A stretch of DNA of 64,000 bases from assembly GCF_963675165.1 (NCBI RefSeq), contig NC_087393.1:1203002-1267001 (forward strand). The letters run 5' to 3'. The position numbers were made by a program, and so were the translations under genes. This stretch comes from Halichondria panicea. Its lineage: Eukaryota > Porifera > Demospongiae > Suberitida > Halichondriidae. Of this stretch, positions 11,167 to 20,984 are shown piece after piece. Under the pieces are notes generated by a model that did not search any database, was not told where the DNA came from, and saw nothing but the letters and a program-made list of their open reading frames with translations. How positions within the stretch are numbered: position 1 is the stretch's first letter; each line of letters starts with the position of its first letter.

Positions 11167-12250
11167 TTAGTTAATCGTTGCCACGCGTACTAAATTGTCT
11201 TTTCCTGGGTGAACTTCGATTACGCGGGAGAGAGGCCATTTGGTAGATATTAGAGAATCTTCATGGATTACAACTAAATCACCAGGTTGAATGTTTCGAG
11301 TGGGGTGCCGCCATTTGTTAAAGCGTCCAAGTTGGAGATGTTTTCTAAGGACCATCGCTTCCAGAAGTGTCTGAGTAGAGACTTGCACAGTTGCCAACGC
11401 TTGAGGAGGGAGGTGTATCCTGTGGGGGTGACTTCTGGGAGAGCTGTCAGTGGCTTCCCAATGAGGAAATGACCAGGCGTGAGAGCTTCAATTCCATCAT
11501 CATCATTAGGGAGTGGAATGAGAGGTCGACTATTGAGGCAAGCTTCAATTTGGGTCAAGAGGGTGGAAAGTTCTTCATACGTCAATTTTACATCACCTAG
11601 AATTCGTCTCAAATGAGTCTTTGTAGATTTGACTGCTGCTTCCCAGATGCCGCCAAAGTGAGGTGCGTGCTGGGGAATGAACTTCCAGGTAATCTTCTTA
11701 ACACTGAGGTAGTGACTGACATTTTCTTGAGTGGATTGCATTTGCAGGAATTGGTAGAGATCTTTGAGTTCTCGAGCAGCTCCAACGAAGTTTGTGCCGT
11801 TATCACTCCAAATGAGCGAGGGGAGGCCGCGTCGAGAGATGAAGCGTTTCAGACACGCAATAAATGCGTCTGAGGTGAGGTCAGTTACTAATTCAAGATG
11901 GACTGCCTTCACTGTTAGAGAAACAAACACACAGATGTAGGCTTTGACTACTGTGGGTTTACGAACGTGTCCATATTTGATCATCAAAGGACCAGCATAG
12001 CATAGTCGACGCCGACTTTGTCAAAGACTGAGCCAGGTGTGATCCTTTCGATAGGGAGTTGTCCAAGCATCTGAGGTTTGGGTCTTGCTGTGTACCTGCG
12101 GCAAATAATGCATTTCCTAGCAACTGATCTGACTACTTTACGTCCACCAACAATGTGATAACGTCTGGATAGGGAGGCAGAGAGTAGAGTAGGACCTGCA
12201 TGTAGTAGTCGCTGGTGTTCATGTCGTAATCAAGTGGGTGAGAGGATGTT
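11167..12250 (-). pseudogene. BEL/Pao integrase region and C-terminal DUF5641-like tail
   Basis: The frame 11274-11987 has the integrase catalytic core. SLTVKAVHLELV contains no acidic catalytic residue by itself, but WSDNGTNFVGA and FGGIWEAAVKS give the second Asp and the Glu of the D,D-35-E set. Upstream bases to about 12250 should hold the zinc-binding H2C2 part in other frames. A change of frame near 11390 leads into 11167-11397, which reads RNIQPGDLVVIHEDS and KWPLSRVIEVHPG, typical of the tail domain following BEL integrases. Confidence 0.8.
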
Positions 12251-12339
12251 TTCCATGTAAAATGGCTGGGTGTCGAGACTGATAGTTGGAGGTTTGAGAA
12301 AGTTGTTTTCTACCACCTACTCTGAGAATATCAGAATCA

Positions 12340-13272
12340 TCAATAAATGGTTGCAGAGACATTAGTGAACTGGAGTTGGAGAGAGTTTGTTTTCTTTGGA
12401 GTGAATCCAGGGTCAGCTGCGAAGTGAGTTGCTTGAATAACCTTGATCCAGTAATTTTCTGCTGCTTGCAATTCAGTGGTTGTGAGATGAGTCTTGATCC
12501 GTTCTGCTATATTCTTGGTTTGAGAATTTCGATTGAAACGAATAGTCCAAGCAGTAACACGTTTCAAGGAGTCATAATTTGAAAATCGATCCATAGGGAT
12601 GATGGGTGTGAGATCTTGAGTGAGTACAAGTAGTGACACTTCTTTTTCATCAATTTCAGGTTTGTTTGGAGGGAGAGGTAGTCTTTCAGGCCAATTAGTT
12701 GGTGGTTCTTTAAGCCAAGTGGGTCCATTCCACCAGAGAGAGTGGTCAAGGAGTTCTGAGGGGTAGAGTCCTCTTGAGACACAGTCAGCTGGGTTGTCAG
12801 CTGAGCGAACATGTCTCCATTTGTCAGGAGGGATGAGATCGACTATGGTTGAGATTCTGTTTCCAACATATGTCTTGTAGCGTCTAGGATTTCCATCCAG
12901 CCAATTTAGTACAATTGTGCTGTCGGTCCAGGCATGTGTGAGTGAGAGGGGAATATCGAGTACTTGTCTGATATGATGGATTAGTCGAGCCAGTAGTTGA
13001 GCTCCACAGAGCTCTAGGCGAGGGATAGTTAGCCGCTTGATGGGTGCCACCTTGCTCTTAGACATCACCAAAGCAATGTGGATACGATTAGAGGTGTCTG
13101 TGATGCGTAGATAGACTACAGCTGCATAAGCAAGTTCAGAAGCGTCCGAGAAACCATGGATTTCTGTTGAGAAGGGTTTAGACTTCTTGTCAAAGTATAT
13201 AGCATCGGGGAATGGGTATCTGTGAGAGTAGGTGCAGTTCTGTTCTCCATTATAGCCAGGCATCATGGACAT
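12340..13272 (-). pseudogene. BEL/Pao RNase H region
   Basis: The frame contains EIHGFSDASELAYAAVVYLR (first catalytic Asp), RLELCGAQLLARL (Glu), HAWTDSTIVLNWL (Asp) and the ADNPADCVSRG motif that follows RNase H in BEL elements. A stop and a frame change at about 13273-13277 separate it from the reverse transcriptase block. Confidence 0.82.
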
Positions 13273-13274
13273 GT

Positions 13275-14183
13275 TCAGGCATGCACAGAGTCATCCCAGT
13301 CAACCTTTAGCTCCCATAGCTGCTGCATGAGAATCTTGGCCTTGATAGTAGAGGGAGAAAACCAACCTAGGGCATCAAAAGTCTTGGCAACATCTGAGAC
13401 AAGACCACGTTTTGTCAGAGTTTCCAGTGGTGTAGGAGAAGGTACAGACAGTTTGAAACAATCCTTGGGAGCATTCCATTGAATTCCAAGTGTCTTTGTG
13501 TATTCTTCCGTCGAGGGCATTTCTTGAATAGACTTGGGGTCTTTGAGGTTTGCTGGCAAGTGCTGGATAGCTCGTAGATCACTAGAGTTCCACTTTCTTA
13601 GAAGAAATCCTCCTGCAGAGAATAAGTCCTGGAGTTGCCGTTGAAGCTCAATAGCTTCTTGAACAGTATCAGCTCCTGTGAGTCCATCATCAACATAGAA
13701 TGAAGTGTCCACGCTCTTGGCTGCAAGTAGGTATTCCATAGCGTGGTCGATAGCATTTTGCTTGACAGCCATGTTAGCTGCAAATGAGGAAGCAGATACT
13801 CCGAAGGTGATGCGAGTTATCCTGTAGTCAAGCAGAGGGTTGTTCCGCCGCACAAAGCGATGGAGATCGCGATCAGCAGTGGTTAGTTCGACAACCCGAT
13901 ACATTTTGCTAACGTCTGTGGTGAGAGCAATTCGATGTGTACGGAATCGAAGGAGAACATCAATAAGAGGGGGGTGAATGGTAGGTCCGACAAGCAGGCT
14001 GTCATTGAGTGAGATACCATTGCTCGATTTGGCAGAGGCGTCAAATACAACTCTGAGTTTTGTTGTCGTACTTTCTTCTTTTCGGACAGCATGCATGGGC
14101 AAATAGAACGTTTCTTGAGAGGGTTTGTGCATGTCTGCTTCTGGTACACATTCAGCGTGTTTGAGATCCATGTATTCGTTCAT
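13275..14183 (-). pseudogene. BEL/Pao reverse transcriptase region
   Basis: Motifs include LRVVFDASAKSSNGISLNDS, ALTTDVSKMYRVVEL (first catalytic Asp), and SFYVDDGLTGA (YVDD box). This is the expected BEL/Pao palm domain. The beginning of pol lies in another frame (14180-14593), so the block is interrupted at its start as well as its end. Confidence 0.85.
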
Positions 14184-15313
14184 GACAGTAGCAAATTCAT
14201 CAAATTGATCCTTTGAGTGGAGAGATCGCTCGAGAGAGAGAGAGAGGAATCGGTGTACAGCAGATGATCTTGACTCTCCAAGAGGTTTTGTCCGAGGGTT
14301 TTTTGGAAGTGGTACGACAAATCTACCATCTTCTCTTTTCTTGTGGGTTTTAGCAAAATGATGAACAACAGAGCGTTCTTCTGGTGAGTGATTTGAGACA
14401 TCTCTTGGGCATTCTTCAATTTCCCAGAACTTGCGGAGAATGTCGTCACCAGAGAGTGTGATTGCATGGTTATAGCTGCAACATTTGAGGGGACTTTGAG
14501 ATTGTCTGTTTTGCCAGTGAGTACCCGTCCAAACTTAGTTTCAAAGGCAGTAGGTGTACCAGGGGGTCCATTCCGCCGGCCTTGCAACAGCACATCAGCG
14601 TAGACGTCTACTCCCAGGAGTATGTCAATTTTGTTAGGTTGGCCGAAGTCGGGATCTGCAAGGTGTAGATCGTTGAGGTGACTTCATTTGGCATTTAAGT
14701 GAACAGATTGAGTGGATAGATCACAGGTGACACGTGGGACAACAATTGCAGATATTTGAAGCCTTTCAACGGGTGGGCACAGAGTTGAGATTGAGAATGT
14801 GGCAACTGATTGCAAGGGAGATCCGCGAGACATACCAGTGATGCCAGAGATGCGAATGTTCTGAGTTAACAATGGTAGTTGGAGAGATTGAGCCAATCGC
14901 TCGGATATGAATGAAGTGGAAGAGCCTGAGTCAAGTAGACCGTGTGCTCGGACACAAGTGCCATCGGGTGCGTTTACAAACATTTGACAAGTCATGAGTA
15001 GTGTAGTTCCAGAGCCAGACTGAGTATAACTTGAGACCATTGGTGCTACTGCTCTAGCAGAAGATTCGGTAGAGGGAGGCTCTGACTGTTCTTTGTTTTC
15101 TGCAGACTCACGGTGAAGCAACGTGTGATGTGGTTTCTGGCATTTCCTGCAACGATTGTTGCTTCCGCAATTCTTTGAGAAGTGACCTGGTTTGAGACAA
15201 TTAAGACATACATTGCTTGAGCGGACAGTGGACAACATCTTGTCGTGAGGGAGCAACTTGAACTGCGGACAAGCATACAAGGGATGTTTCTGAGTCTTAT
15301 ACATATCGAACAA
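14180..15313 (-). pseudogene. BEL/Pao zinc knuckles, aspartic protease and start of pol, in two frames
   Basis: Frame 14684-15313 has Cys-rich nucleic-acid binding motifs (CLNCLKPGHFSKNC, CRKCQKPHHTLLH), then GLLDSGSSTSFISERL, the retroviral-type protease active site (D-S-G). It ends at a stop at 14684. The next block, 14180-14593, resumes in another frame with the start of pol (GPPGTPTAFETKFGRVLTGK). Confidence 0.8.
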
Positions 15314-16620
15314 TTAGGTGCATCTGGCGATTGTGAATTCGCCACAAAGGAGGCTGCTGATTTGGGAAATGGTTTCCGTATCTGGTGATCATGTCTTCTA
15401 GGTTCACTTGAGCAGGTTTCTGAGGCTTGGGCACGAAGGTCAAGAAACTTGAGCAAATCATCGTAGTGAGGTGTTTTCTTGGAGTCTTGGCTAGCCTTTT
15501 GCCATTCAAACATAGTGTCCTTGTCAAGTTTCAATTCCAACAGGGCAGTGATGAAGGAGCCAGTGGGTTCTTCGTCCATAGCTTTGAGTGCTCGCAGATG
15601 CTGTTGAACAGTGTCATGGAAACGTCTGAGTTCTTTGCCTGATCCATCCTTTAAGCTTGGTACATCATATATTTTCCTGACGTGAGTTTGGTGTATGATA
15701 CGTGGTTGATCATATCGAGCTTTGAGAGAGTCAATGGCTTCTTTGTACTGATTGCCTGAGTGTGACAGACCTTCAATTACATGCTTGGCTGAACCGTCTT
15801 TTAGAGAGTGATGGAGGTATACTAATTTCTCGGTATCAGAGATGTGAGGTTGTTCATCAACTGCAATGCCAAATTGCTCCCAAAAGGTTTGCCAATGTAG
15901 CATTTTGCCATCGAATGTAGGAATATCGATTTTTGGTAGTTTAACACTGTGGGTTTCTGGGATGGCGGTAGAGTGTTCCTTTGAGCTTGAGCTTGAGAAG
16001 AGTAGTTTCTTAACTTTGACTGCCATACCAAATATGTTGTCTTCCTGCTTCTGTGTGTTGCTCATGAGTGGATCTGAAGTGTCAGCAGTTATAGCGAGAA
16101 TCTCGTTCCTGAGTTCAGAGAGTTCTTTCTTTAGGTCAGCCAGGTGTTCTTGGTACAGTGAGATGAGGTGAATCTCGTTACCATCATCTTTGAGATCATC
16201 AATATTTTTGTTAAGCCTTGCTTGGAATTGTGTCGAGCATCGCTCGAGGATGCCGCGATTTGGGAGAGAATGAGTATCAACAGCAGGGGTAGATGGAGCG
16301 AGAGTTGGAGTGGTGGATCTGGCAAGATCCATTACCGTTTGGATTCTGAGACTGAGATCAGCTATATCATCATCATGTTGGTCAAGGGTTTCTTGCTCTG
16401 TGGTAAGCTGACCTTCATCTTCAATGACATCGAGGATTGCGAAGTGATGGGTCTTGTAGACACTGTCCAGATTCTCAAGACGTTTAGAGAGTTGTTGTGC
16501 ATGAGCTACGATTGTTGGGTTGGGTTCTTTGTCTTCCAGCTCAGCCACCTTGGTAGCTAGTTTTGTGATGCTGGCCTTAATTGCACCTCTTCTTCTCTTG
16601 AGAGCTGGTAATTGAGACAT
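15046..16620 (-). pseudogene. BEL/Pao gag (DUF1759-type)
   Basis: The frame starts with an ATG at 16618-16620. It encodes a coiled N-terminal part (KASITKLATKVAELEDKEPN), then the gag core with KLPKIDIPTFDGKMLHWQTF, LVYLHHSLKDGSAKHVIEGL and YDDLLKFLDLRAQASET. Near 15300 the family-like sequence moves to another frame, which carries the zinc knuckles. This could be programmed frameshifting, but the other breaks in this copy favour decay. Confidence 0.82.
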
Positions 16621-16689
16621 GGTTAATCAAAGTCAAATTCGACCACAACTATTTTGTGGTATAAAGTGTTCAATTTGCAAAAGTGTCGT

Positions 16690-16905
16690 GCCGATAATTG
16701 TGTACCTTTGTGCAGCAGATACAACGATGCTTGCACCTTTGTGCAGTAGAGTCAATGAGCGCGCACCCTTGTGCGGAATATACAACAATTGTGCACCTTT
16801 GTACAATCGAGAGGTATCGTGCCTCTGTGGTAGGGAATCGGCAAGTGAGCACCTTTGTGCAACGTTGCGAGGTTCGTTCGTGCACCTTTGTACAGGCGAT
16901 TAAGT
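16690..16905. repeat. Six-copy GCACCTTTGTGC repeat in the retroelement leader
   Basis: Near-palindromic units (GCACCTTTGTGCA, GCACCTTTGTACA, GCACCCTTGTGCG) recur about every 28-58 bases at roughly 16703, 16732, 16763, 16793, 16850 and 16880. They lie between the 5' LTR and gag, where packaging or transcription signals of LTR elements are usually found. Confidence 0.75.
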
Positions 16906-16965
16906 GGACTGTATTCGGGTTTCTGTGTGAGCGCAAGAAAGGAGCCAGTCGTCAACCATTGATCC

Positions 16966-16999
16966 GTGGAGTAGTTATCCGGTTCAAAGGACCAAATAA
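16966..16999 (-). promoter_or_regulatory. Candidate tRNA primer-binding site next to the 5' LTR
   Basis: Read on the minus strand directly after the LTR, the sequence is TTATTTGGTCCTTTGAACCG. TGGTCCTTTGAACC begins with the TGG that pairs with tRNA-CCA. I cannot assign the tRNA. Confidence 0.5.
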
Positions 17000-17390
17000 T
17001 GTTGAGCTCTTATCTTGGTGTAGAGGGATTCTAGACAGGCTAGACAAATTAGCTAGAGACAGGCTCCTAGCTACAGGCAACAACAACTAGTTATAGACAA
17101 ATTGACTTCACAGTGTAGCTTAACCAAATTCTTAGATTGAGAAGCAAAACATCAACTGACAATACAGGGTAAAACGAAGTTAAAGTGAAGTGAGGCAAAA
17201 AAGGTAAACAAAACCTTAAATACGTGGAGCAGGGCCCCAGAGGCTCGCACAACAACAAAGGGAGGAAGTGGAGCATCAACAATGAGAATCAACATCAACA
17301 TCAAATCATGGTTAAGGTAGTAGTAAATATTACATAACGTAAGGTGTTAATAAGGTTCTAATTTAAAGTAAGGTACATTGAGCGTGAACA
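17000..17390 (-). repeat. 5' LTR of the BEL/Pao element
   Basis: The plus strand reads TGTTGAGCTCTTATCTTGG ... GAGCGTGAACA. It pairs with 10611-10998 over most of its length, with indel differences. Confidence 0.88.
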
Positions 17391-17459
17391 ATAATGTGTA
17401 ATTGCAAATTGGTGTAAATCAAACAAGCCGCTACTTACTATAATTATATACAACATGAG

Positions 17460-20400
17460 TTAGTTGCCAAAACCAAACACCTTGCCACCATGATGTTTTA
17501 TGGGTCTTTTGCCTTCCTTTTTGAAGCAACTCAGTGTGTGAGGATGATTTTTAGTACAGGACATTTTCTCATCAGTTTCAGTTTCGCAATCTTGGTGATC
17601 TTCTGAGTGAGAAGCACTTTCAGAACTGTTTCGGGATTTAAGCTGCTTTTGTCCAGACTGTATTACAGCTTTTAAAAAACTTTTACTTTCTTCACGTGAC
17701 TTCGGAATATCTTGTGTGTGTCCATCAGACGGTGGATTCTGTTTTCTTAATTCTCTGAACATAGGACTAAATCGATGTAACACTTGGTTACCTAGTTTCT
17801 GCCCATAGGTAGGGCTAAGAACCTTTCCTTGGATTTGACTGTCAATTTCATCACTACGAACACTTAGAAGACGTTGTTGATCATGATGCACTTTAAACAC
17901 ATCTTCATATTGTAAATTCTCCACTGGCATCAAATTTAATTGCACGTTGTTGTGTGAGCTTGCACCAAGCCTTCTTGTATGAAATCCTATACCTAGTGCA
18001 CCAGAATCAAAGCTTTCTCCTTCAAGATCGTTGCCTCTTCTGGCAGATGATTCTAATGAATTTGTTGTTTTATGATACTGAGCAGCAGCTTGTTGATATG
18101 AGTTGTCCGTCGCTTCAACACTATCACCACCATTGTGACTGCCAATATTACCGCTATTATCACCTGAGGCTCCACCATCACCAGCAACACAACCATCACC
18201 ACCGTCTCCAATATCACCATCACTATCTCCACCTCCAACAAGGTCACCTCCAAAAACATCGCCACCATTGCCTTCAACATCACCACTTCCAACATTATTA
18301 CCTCCACCATCACCAGTTCCAACATCACCACTGTGACCTCCAACATCACCATCATCACCTCCACCTCCACCTACATTGCCACCTCCAACATCACCACTTC
18401 CAACATTATTACCTCCACCATCACCAGTTCCAACAACACCACTGTGACCTCCAACATCACCATAATCACCTCCACCTCCACCTACATTGCCACCTCCAAC
18501 ATCACCATCACTATTTCCAACACCACCATTGTGAGCTCCAACATCACCATCACCTCCACCTCCACCTACATTGCCACCTCCAACATCACCACTTCCAACA
18601 TTATTACCTCCACCATCACCAGTTCCAACATCACCACTGTGACCTCCAACATCACCATCATCACCTCCACCTCCACCCACATTGCCACCTCCAACATCAA
18701 CATCACCATCACTATTTCCAACACCACCATTGTGACCTCCAACATCACCATCATCACCTCCACCTCCACCTCCTACATTGCCACCTCCAACATCACTGCT
18801 ATCACTACTATGACCAGTTCCAACATCACTGTCATTGCTGCTGCTTCCTACATCACTGTTGCCACCATTTCCGCCGCCTCCTTCATCGATACTTCCTCCA
18901 AATCCAAAGTTTAGTCCAATACCACCAGATAGATCTAGTTTGGGCAATCCTGGTCTCAGTGAAATATTCCCTATTTCAATACCTGCTGGTGCAATACGTA
19001 CACCTGCTTGACCACTCAGACCCACGTCCACATTAAAAGCTTTAATTCCTGGTTTAGCACTTACAGAAGCCTTGACTCCTATTCCATCAAAACCACTAAT
19101 ATTAGCGTTTCCAACTTTTATTTCAGATCCCATAGAAGCACTAGCAGACGCAGAAGCTTTAATTTCAGTTCCAGTAATTTTGGCTGTACCAACTTTTATA
19201 TCCAAACCAGTCACCTCGGCTTTTGCAGAAGCATCAGCTCCAACTTTAATGCCTTGAATATCAGCTTTCCCGACTACAACATCAAGACCTCTTGCTTTTG
19301 CAGATGCATCAGCTGTTGAACTAATTTCAGCTCCAGTTATATTTGTACTCGCTACTTGAGTCTTTGCTACATTTACTGACGCAGATGCACTTACTGCTAC
19401 ACGTCCTTGTGCTACATTAATCTTACTAGTTCCAATGTTACCAGAGAACACTTCAGCTTTCGCTTCTAAGCTTCCTTTTGCTTCCAGAGCAAGGACACTC
19501 TGTTCAGAAGTTAGTGTCTTCAAAGACACACCTTTAACAACAGCTTGTGCACTTGTTGAGGCTTTGGCTGTTGTAATAGAACCTTGGACTGTTGCCGATT
19601 CAAATTCAATACCAGTTACTTCTGCACTGAGTTTTGTGCTAACCTCAGCTTTGGCACCTGTCATGTCAATGTTTCCTAGTTTTACATTGATTTCTTTAAC
19701 ATTTGCTGACGGTTTTGTCATTTTGATAGTACATTTAGTGCTTTGGATATCTCGTTGGAATAATTTGGAGTCTATAGCTTTAATTGTACATTTCTTCGAA
19801 TTTTCAGAATTGTCTGGTTTTGAGTCCTCTTGGGTAGGATTTACTGAAAGTAGATTTGTTGCAGGTTTTTGTTCATGGGAATTTTTGTTTACTGTTTCTT
19901 GCATTTCTAATTGCTGGCTATTTTGACAGTGTAATCCCTCCGATGCAACCTGATACACTTGATCTGATATTTTTCTCTTTGGATACGGTGATAGTCTTTG
20001 AATTATATCACTATCGACTGTGTTAACTGTATCTGAATCAGATTCTGATTCATTGATTGATTGATCATCTGAAGAAAAAGGTTTTAAGTCTTTATCATCA
20101 CTGACTTTATCAATTTCAGCTTGTAAGCCATCAACCACCACCTCTACCTCTGATTTAGGTTGGTTTTTATCAGTACTTAAAGGTTGGAGTAATTTTTCTT
20201 GTTCCCTTGCTATGGGTTTTGCAAACTCGTCTTTTGTAGGTAGGTTGTAATCCTCGACAGGGCATGTTTGTACATTGACATTTGATATTAAATTCATTGG
20301 ACGTGTATTGTGTTCAACTACAGGTGCCAGTGAGCGTACTTCTTCTGCTTTTCTTGTCGTTGAGTTCTGTGGGAGTCTTAAGGTGACAGGATATGAAAGT

Positions 20401-20618
20401 GGAGGTAGTTCTCTTAGGATTTCACTAGTATCAGCTTCTAATCTCGCATCATCTGCCTTATCATCTTGAAGTATCTCTCCACTTTTGATGTAAATCTTGC
20501 TTGTTTCAGTACTTTTCTTGCTTGTTTCAGTACTTTTTTTTACTTCTTCTGCATCTTTTCCTCTAAATATTTGTCCATTTTTTATGAACAAATACTTATC
20601 TGCATCCACATCATCCAT
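17460..20618 (-). CDS. Large intronless repetitive protein (1052 aa), unknown family
   Basis: A single uninterrupted frame with no introns is striking beside 29-exon TOP3A. Residues 1-300 are hydrophilic and acidic (MDDVDADKYLFIKNGQIFRG; the STETSK motif occurs twice). From about 305 to 560 a roughly 26-residue unit recurs eight or nine times, with consensus like ASASAKA-GLDIKVG-A-ITG-EI: alternating hydrophobic residues and Ala/Ser turns, suggesting a beta-rich solenoid or fibre. About 575-820 is Gly/Asp/Val/Asn-rich (GGGNVGGGGGDDGDVGGHSG repeated). The C-terminal 230 residues are mixed and polar. No signal peptide or membrane helix is evident. Upstream of the ATG (20616-20618) lies a satellite. 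Retrocopy, captured gene or lineage-specific structural protein are all possible. No function is assigned. Confidence 0.7.
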   Translation of the reverse strand: MDDVDADKYLFIKNGQIFRGKDAEEVKKSTETSKKSTETSKIYIKSGEILQDDKADDARLEADTSEILRELPPLSYPVTLRLPQNSTTRKAEEVRSLAPVVEHNTRPMNLISNVNVQTCPVEDYNLPTKDEFAKPIAREQEKLLQPLSTDKNQPKSEVEVVVDGLQAEIDKVSDDKDLKPFSSDDQSINESESDSDTVNTVDSDIIQRLSPYPKRKISDQVYQVASEGLHCQNSQQLEMQETVNKNSHEQKPATNLLSVNPTQEDSKPDNSENSKKCTIKAIDSKLFQRDIQSTKCTIKMTKPSANVKEINVKLGNIDMTGAKAEVSTKLSAEVTGIEFESATVQGSITTAKASTSAQAVVKGVSLKTLTSEQSVLALEAKGSLEAKAEVFSGNIGTSKINVAQGRVAVSASASVNVAKTQVASTNITGAEISSTADASAKARGLDVVVGKADIQGIKVGADASAKAEVTGLDIKVGTAKITGTEIKASASASASMGSEIKVGNANISGFDGIGVKASVSAKPGIKAFNVDVGLSGQAGVRIAPAGIEIGNISLRPGLPKLDLSGGIGLNFGFGGSIDEGGGGNGGNSDVGSSSNDSDVGTGHSSDSSDVGGGNVGGGGGGDDGDVGGHNGGVGNSDGDVDVGGGNVGGGGGDDGDVGGHSGDVGTGDGGGNNVGSGDVGGGNVGGGGGDGDVGAHNGGVGNSDGDVGGGNVGGGGGDYGDVGGHSGVVGTGDGGGNNVGSGDVGGGNVGGGGGDDGDVGGHSGDVGTGDGGGNNVGSGDVEGNGGDVFGGDLVGGGDSDGDIGDGGDGCVAGDGGASGDNSGNIGSHNGGDSVEATDNSYQQAAAQYHKTTNSLESSARRGNDLEGESFDSGALGIGFHTRRLGASSHNNVQLNLMPVENLQYEDVFKVHHDQQRLLSVRSDEIDSQIQGKVLSPTYGQKLGNQVLHRFSPMFRELRKQNPPSDGHTQDIPKSREESKSFLKAVIQSGQKQLKSRNSSESASHSEDHQDCETETDEKMSCTKNHPHTLSCFKKEGKRPIKHHGGKVFGFGN
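18220..18790. repeat. Coding tandem repeats of the Gly-rich region
   Basis: DNA units containing CCAACATTATTACCTCCACC recur at about 18283, 18388 and 18583 (spacings near 105 and 195 bases), with many shorter CCACCTCCAACATCACC copies. The plus strand is almost purely C/A/T, giving strong strand asymmetry. Lengths keep the minus-strand frame. Confidence 0.85.
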
Positions 20619-20719
20619 CGATTCAATTCTTCACTATAAGGTTGCCAGAGAAGTCATAAAACATAGATTTTTGTGCAACTGCATGAGTTGGCTAATTTTA
20701 TACTGACAGATCTGAAAAT

Positions 20720-20984
20720 CCCATTGCAGGCTGCTGACATGCCAATAATAATTATGTGTTCATGCATGCAGCCTGCTGACATGCCAATAATAAGTTCATG
20801 AATCTCATTGCAGGCTGCTGACATGCCAATAAATGTGTTCATGAAACTCATTGCAGGCTGCTGACATGCCAATAATAATTATGTGTTCATGCAGCCTGCT
20901 GACACACCAATAATATGTTCATGAATCTCATTGCAGGCTGCTGACATGCCAATAATGTATTTATGAATCTCGCAGGTTGCTGAC
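20720..20984. repeat. Tandem satellite, about 42-bp unit, seven copies
   Basis: The unit core GCAGGCTGCTGACATGCCAA is followed by AT-rich TAATAATTATGTGTTCATG-type spacers. Copies start near 20726, 20768, 20811, 20854, 20892, 20934 and 20973. The last is cut where the inverted-repeat element starts at 20985. It lies directly upstream of the 1052-residue gene. Confidence 0.9.

Larger units (their letters stand above)
10611..17390 (-). mobile_element. BEL/Pao-type LTR retrotransposon, structurally full length but with broken frames
   Basis: Paired LTRs (10611-10998 and 17000-17390) flank, in minus-strand order, a repeat-bearing leader, a DUF1759-type gag, a zinc-knuckle and aspartic-protease segment, reverse transcriptase, RNase H, integrase and a terminal DUF5641-like segment. 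This order and the domain types identify BEL/Pao. At least three frame breaks separate the coding blocks, so this copy is unlikely to be autonomous unless some are sequencing errors. No exact target-site duplication is visible (ATATG at the left, ATAAT at the right). It lies 69 bases from the 3' end of the 1052-residue gene. Confidence 0.92.

Noticed and set aside
16619-17090. Cys/His-rich small frames suggesting a zinc-finger peptide
   Set aside because: They come from the repeated GCACCTTTGTGC motif in the retroelement leader.
17954-19036. Long plus-strand His/Gln-rich open frame
   Set aside because: It is the antisense of the Gly/Asp repeat region of the minus-strand 1052-residue gene; its composition follows from the CAC/CCT-rich complement and it has no start context or domain.
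20720-20984. CRISPR-like regular repeats
   Set aside because: Units are directly abutting tandem satellite copies with variable AT-rich parts, not identical repeats with unique spacers, and the genome is eukaryotic.
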